Shown: positions 7,244 to 9,432 of the stretch, in pieces | How positions within the stretch are numbered: position 1 is the stretch's first letter | Layout of the letters: the number at the start of each line of letters is the position of its first letter | Assembly: GCA_035333525.1 (NCBI GenBank) | Contig: DAOQQF010000038.1 | Location: 1-9,432, forward strand | DNA: 9,432 nucleotides | Direction of reading: 5' to 3' | DNA from: CALMFT01 sp035333525 | GTDB taxonomy: Bacteria; Patescibacteriota; Gracilibacteria; Absconditabacterales; Absconditicoccaceae | The notes under the pieces: model-generated | What the model was told of the DNA's origin: nothing | The model's input: the letters and a program-made list of their open reading frames with translations, nothing else | The model's database searches: none | Program-made: the position numbers and the translations under genes

Positions 7244-7255
7244 TGTGCCGGCACA
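7244..7255. promoter_or_regulatory. 12-bp perfect GC-rich palindrome upstream of tRNA-Leu
   Basis: TGTGCCGGCACA is a perfect 12-base palindrome in an otherwise AT-rich spacer, 30 bases before the 5' end of the tRNA and 18 bases after the preceding gene. On the minus strand it is followed by AAAGAATATACA, where TATACA could be a -10 box for the tRNA. The absence of a loop and of a T-run argues against a terminator. A protein-binding site or RNA processing signal is possible; function unproven. Confidence 0.35.
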
Positions 7256-7273
7256 CCGTCTGGAATATTATGA

Positions 7274-7510
7274 TTATCATTTAATACCAAGTTTTTGCTT
7301 TGCCTCACATATATAGAGATTCAAGGTTTGAATAAGATCTGAATTAAATCCTCAAACTGTGTTAACAACCATATCAGACAACTGTAATGCTTTTTCCAAA
7401 AGTGGTCTAGAATAGTACTCATTATCATTTCATTGGTTAGCACTAGTTTTAATAATAAATTTATGTATTTCATTTTTAAGAGTTCATTGATGATACTGTT
7501 CTGCTCACAT
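7274..7510 (-). CDS. Small unknown protein, UGA-rich
   Basis: A clean 78-codon frame from ATG to TAA with five UGA glycines, one directly after the start codon and one directly before the stop. The product is unrecognised. It is hydrophilic, has no membrane segment, and its second half looks helical (RPLLEKALQLSDMVVN..., then LIQTLNLYICEAKQKLG). An in-frame ATG at 7545 would add a hydrophobic 12-residue start (MVINFILYSIFI) and bring the gene to within six bases of its upstream neighbour; the shorter form is preferred because the remainder is soluble, but this is uncertain. It lies between another small unknown gene and tRNA-Leu. Confidence 0.6.
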
Positions 7511-7551
7511 AATGAATATACTATACAATATAAAGTTGATAACCATATTAC

Positions 7552-7791
7552 TTAATACATTCTCTTACGAAATCTTGTATTGGTCTTAGTTTTTAATCTA
7601 CCTCAATATGTTTTGTTATTCTTTCATTGTTCCGCTTTTTTGTCCATATTTAATTTTAATGCTTCTTCGATAGCTGCTTTTTGTGTGATCCGTTCAGGAT
7701 TGATGATGAGTGCCGATCATGCCAATCATCACATACCTGGCACAATATCTCAGTGTATAAAAAGAGGTATTCAATTCATAGTATAATCCAT
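7552..7791 (-). CDS. Small basic unknown protein, UGA-rich
   Basis: 79 codons from ATG to TAA with seven UGA glycines; a second ATG at 7779 would give 75 aa. The product is unrecognised. The first 30 residues are Gly- and hydrophobic-rich (IPLFIHGDIVPGMGG), followed by a helix-like segment (PERITQKAAIEEALKLN) and a strongly basic end (KTYGGRLKTKTNTRFRKRMY). The basic tail and the position directly after infC-rpmI-rplT suggest an RNA- or ribosome-associated role, which is inference only. The 'P.RIT' string recalls ribosomal S18, but the rest does not match. The clean frame with UGA as Gly supports it as a real gene of this lineage. Confidence 0.62.
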
Positions 7792-7843
7792 TGATTATGA
7801 TTATATCATTAAAGCAGTATATCTATCAAAAATGTCATCACAT

Positions 7844-8191
7844 CTACTTGGTCACTTCAGTATATATTTTATCAAATACTTCTGGAAAAACAATTGCGAT
7901 ATTACTCAGCATTTTTCTATTGAGGGTGATATTTTTATCCCAAGCCATTTTCACAAAACGAGAATATTTTCCTCCTCTAGCTTGAATAGCAGCATTCATT
8001 CTTTCAATCCAAAGCTTTCTCTGATCTCTTTTTTTGAGCTTACGATCTTCATAAGCATGTTGACCAGCTTTAACCAAAGCGTTTCTTACTTGTTTGTAAA
8101 CATTTCATCTACCAAGTCTATAACCTTTTGCTAAGCCTATGAGTTTGCTATGTTTTTTGTGTCTTTGGAGTCAGTTCTTTATCCTCGTCAT
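7844..8191 (-). CDS. rplT: 50S ribosomal protein L20 (bL20)
   Basis: bL20 is needed early in 50S assembly, and in many bacteria it represses its own operon. The protein has 115 aa (family about 117) with two UGA glycines. The basic N-terminal arm MTRIKNGLQRHKKHSKLIGL continues as AKGYRLGRGNVYKQVRNALV (family AKG..G.R...Y..A...V..A). Then come DRKLKKRDQRKLWIERMNAA (family RDRR.RKR.FR.LWI.RINAA) and RKMLSNIAIVFPEVFDKI (family RK.LA.LA..DP..F..L). It is third in the infC-rpmI-rplT set. The stop is TAG. Confidence 0.97.
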
Positions 8192-8269
8192 AATAGATAA
8201 ACAAATATAAAATTAAAATAAACAATATTATAAAGATATGATTTTATCATAATTACCACAGTTGATCCA

Positions 8270-8461
8270 TTACGCATAAGGCATCAACGCTTTTATGTTT
8301 GATTTATTAGCACTTGTAGCAATTTTACCATAACCAAATGGCTTATCTGATCTACCTTTGTTGGACATGAGGTGATTTTTACGAGCTTTGTCATGTTTGT
8401 ATTCTCATGAGCCAGTCTTGCTAAATCTTTTTGCAGTTCCTTTATGAGTTTTGACTTTCAT
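8270..8461 (-). CDS. rpmI: 50S ribosomal protein L35 (bL35)
   Basis: A 63-aa protein with one UGA glycine (residue 19). The start MKVKTHKGTAKRFSKTGSGE fits the family pattern MPK.KTHKGAAKRFK.TG.GK, with UGA at the conserved TGSG position. The segment ARKNHLMSNK corresponds to A...H.L..K...R, and the end ALMPYA resembles the usual ..LMPYA terminus. It lies between infC and rplT, the standard order. The stop is TAA. Confidence 0.96.
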
Positions 8462-8532
8462 ACGAAGTATTATAAGTAAAATAAATAATAATCAATCTTT
8501 GAGTTCAATCTTTATAAATAAGTCTTGTGGAT

Positions 8533-9102
8533 TTAATGTTTCTTTTTACCTGCAAAGACAACACTGTATCATCTTGGTTCGTTTTTTATTCCATTACTCT
8601 TACCGTTATCTCCTATTCAGCTTATCACCTTTTGAATTTTTTCCAGAGCTTTTTCTTTGAACATAATCTCTCTTCATCTGAGCTCTATTGCAAATCTAAG
8701 CTGATATCAATCATTCAATATTTCTATTCATTTTTTGACTTTGAGCTGTAGGTCGTTCTCTCATATATTGTATTTCATTTTGAGTTCTTTCATTCATTTG
8801 TTGGTAGCTTGTTGTTTAGCATCTGAAGCACTTTTCTTTTTGTCATATTGATACTTACCATAGTCCATGAGCTTACATGTGCTCGTCATAGTAGGTTGAT
8901 CATATCTCATCTGAATCAGATCAAGTCATTTTGACTCAGCTAACCTCAACGCATCATCTCTTCTAAATGTTCCCAAATTATTTCACTCATTATCTACTAC
9001 AATAATAGTAGGAGCCTTGATCATATCATTGATAAACTGTCTGAATTGATCTTTGGCTGGACCAGATGGTCTAGAGGTACTTTTGTTTTGAGGTTGAAAC
9101 AT
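8533..9102 (-). CDS. infC: Translation initiation factor IF-3
   Basis: IF-3 keeps ribosomal subunits apart and checks start-codon pairing. The reading is 189 aa with nine UGA glycines. The N-domain shows VDNEGNNLGTF..DDALRLAESKGLDLI (family V...G..LG......AL..A...GLDLV), then CKLMDYGKYQYDKKK (family CKIMDYGK..Y...K). A charged linker leads to the C-domain: MKELKMKYNIGENDLQLKVKK, LNDGYQLRFAIELRGREIMF (family KV....F.GRE), ending in a basic tail. The start is ATG; the AUU start that lets IF-3 repress itself in Escherichia coli is not used. It is first in infC-rpmI-rplT and follows a 330-base non-coding stretch that should hold its promoter. Confidence 0.94.
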
Positions 9103-9432
9103 GGAAGGGGAAGATATAAATAGATCTACTAATGCATAGTAATATAATTTTATAATGGATTCATTAAATAGAGATTATCGATCCTCAATACATCATTAAT
9201 TACGATATAAGTATAATACTATACATAGTAAAATATATGATAATCTGACATATTATACCGATTGTATTTCAGAATTGCTTACTAACTCATTCCACTCATC
9301 GCTCATAAACTTCACTATCATCGGCATATATCAATATAATGGCTCTTTTTACAAATAAATAGAGTATCTATGAGTATCACTATATGGTACTTGATGCAAT
9401 TTCTGTATACTCAGTAGGATCTACTCCCAGCG
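9103..9432. other. Non-coding stretch upstream of infC
   Basis: No convincing gene is visible here in either code. The stretch next to infC (9103-9250) is very AT-rich and should contain the infC promoter; candidate boxes on the minus strand include TTGAGG near 9182, but no clear pair stands out. The outer part holds repeat copy C and, at the very edge, a short minus-strand frame (9384-9431) reading VDPTEYTEIASSTI before a TAG, which may be the end of a gene or part of a frameshifted remnant. Confidence 0.5.
9257..9352 (-). repeat. Repeat copy C, degenerate
   Basis: Shares scattered blocks with 3999-4096 at similar spacing: ACCGATTG at one end, ATCATCGG and CTCTTTT toward the other. In the matching minus-strand frame it reads KRAIILIYADD, against KRTIILVHTDD in copy B. 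The frame upstream of KR is closed by a TAG, so any gene here is broken or reorganised. The resemblance was found by eye and is much weaker than A versus B. Confidence 0.4.

Noticed and set aside
81..9102. UGA = Trp (code 4, Mycoplasma-like)
   Set aside because: UGA falls on invariant glycines such as the P-loop and IF-1 GDKV, while TGG is used normally for Trp.
1..9432. CRISPR array, insertion sequence, phage genes, rRNA or tRNA-Gly(UCA)
   Set aside because: No regularly spaced repeats, transposase motifs or rRNA-like segments; the only tRNA found is Leu(UAA).

Overview
The window reads as chromosome of a Candidate Phyla Radiation bacterium of the Absconditabacteria (SR1) / Gracilibacteria (BD1-5) type. 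The deciding evidence is the genetic code. Read with the standard code, nearly every gene on the minus strand breaks at in-frame UGA; read with UGA = glycine (NCBI code 25), all of them become full-length. The UGA codons fall on glycines that are invariant in other bacteria: the adenylate kinase P-loop, the IF-1 GDKV motif, the Nudix box glycine and the RYTGP start of S4. Every CDS ends in TAA or TAG. The DNA is AT-rich, leaders are short and AU-rich, and I see no clear Shine-Dalgarno sequences.

All genes lie on the minus strand, so transcription runs from high to low coordinates. Block 1 (about 9102 to 4318) is a translation block: infC, rpmI, rplT, two small unknown genes, tRNA-Leu(UAA), a divergent S15 (rpsO), rplU with a basic tail, infA, rpmJ, rpsM, rpsK, rpsD. 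A hairpin followed by a T-run (4258-4281) closes it. It merges three clusters that are separate in most bacteria (infC-rpmI-rplT, rplU, and infA-rpmJ-rpsM-rpsK-rpsD); rpoA and rplQ do not follow rpsD.

Block 2 (about 3947 to 81) is a tightly packed set: a very long lysyl-tRNA synthetase gene, a membrane-anchored double zinc-ribbon protein, the F1-ATPase epsilon subunit, and adenylate kinase. The LysRS is the most striking object in the window. Its frame is open from 3947 to 1803 (714 aa, about 200 more than usual), and a complete Nudix hydrolase domain is inserted inside its N-terminal anticodon-binding OB fold. LysRS enzymes are known makers of Ap4A and several Nudix enzymes destroy it, so synthesis and destruction may be joined in one chain. 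Its operon partners also handle or regulate adenine nucleotides.

Three related sequences, all in the same orientation, sit at the block edges: downstream of adk (window start), between rpsD and lysS, and upstream of infC (window end). The first two are nearly identical over about 53 bases. They look like copies or decayed remnants of a small repeated family. No plus-strand genes, CRISPR arrays, insertion sequences or rRNA genes were seen.
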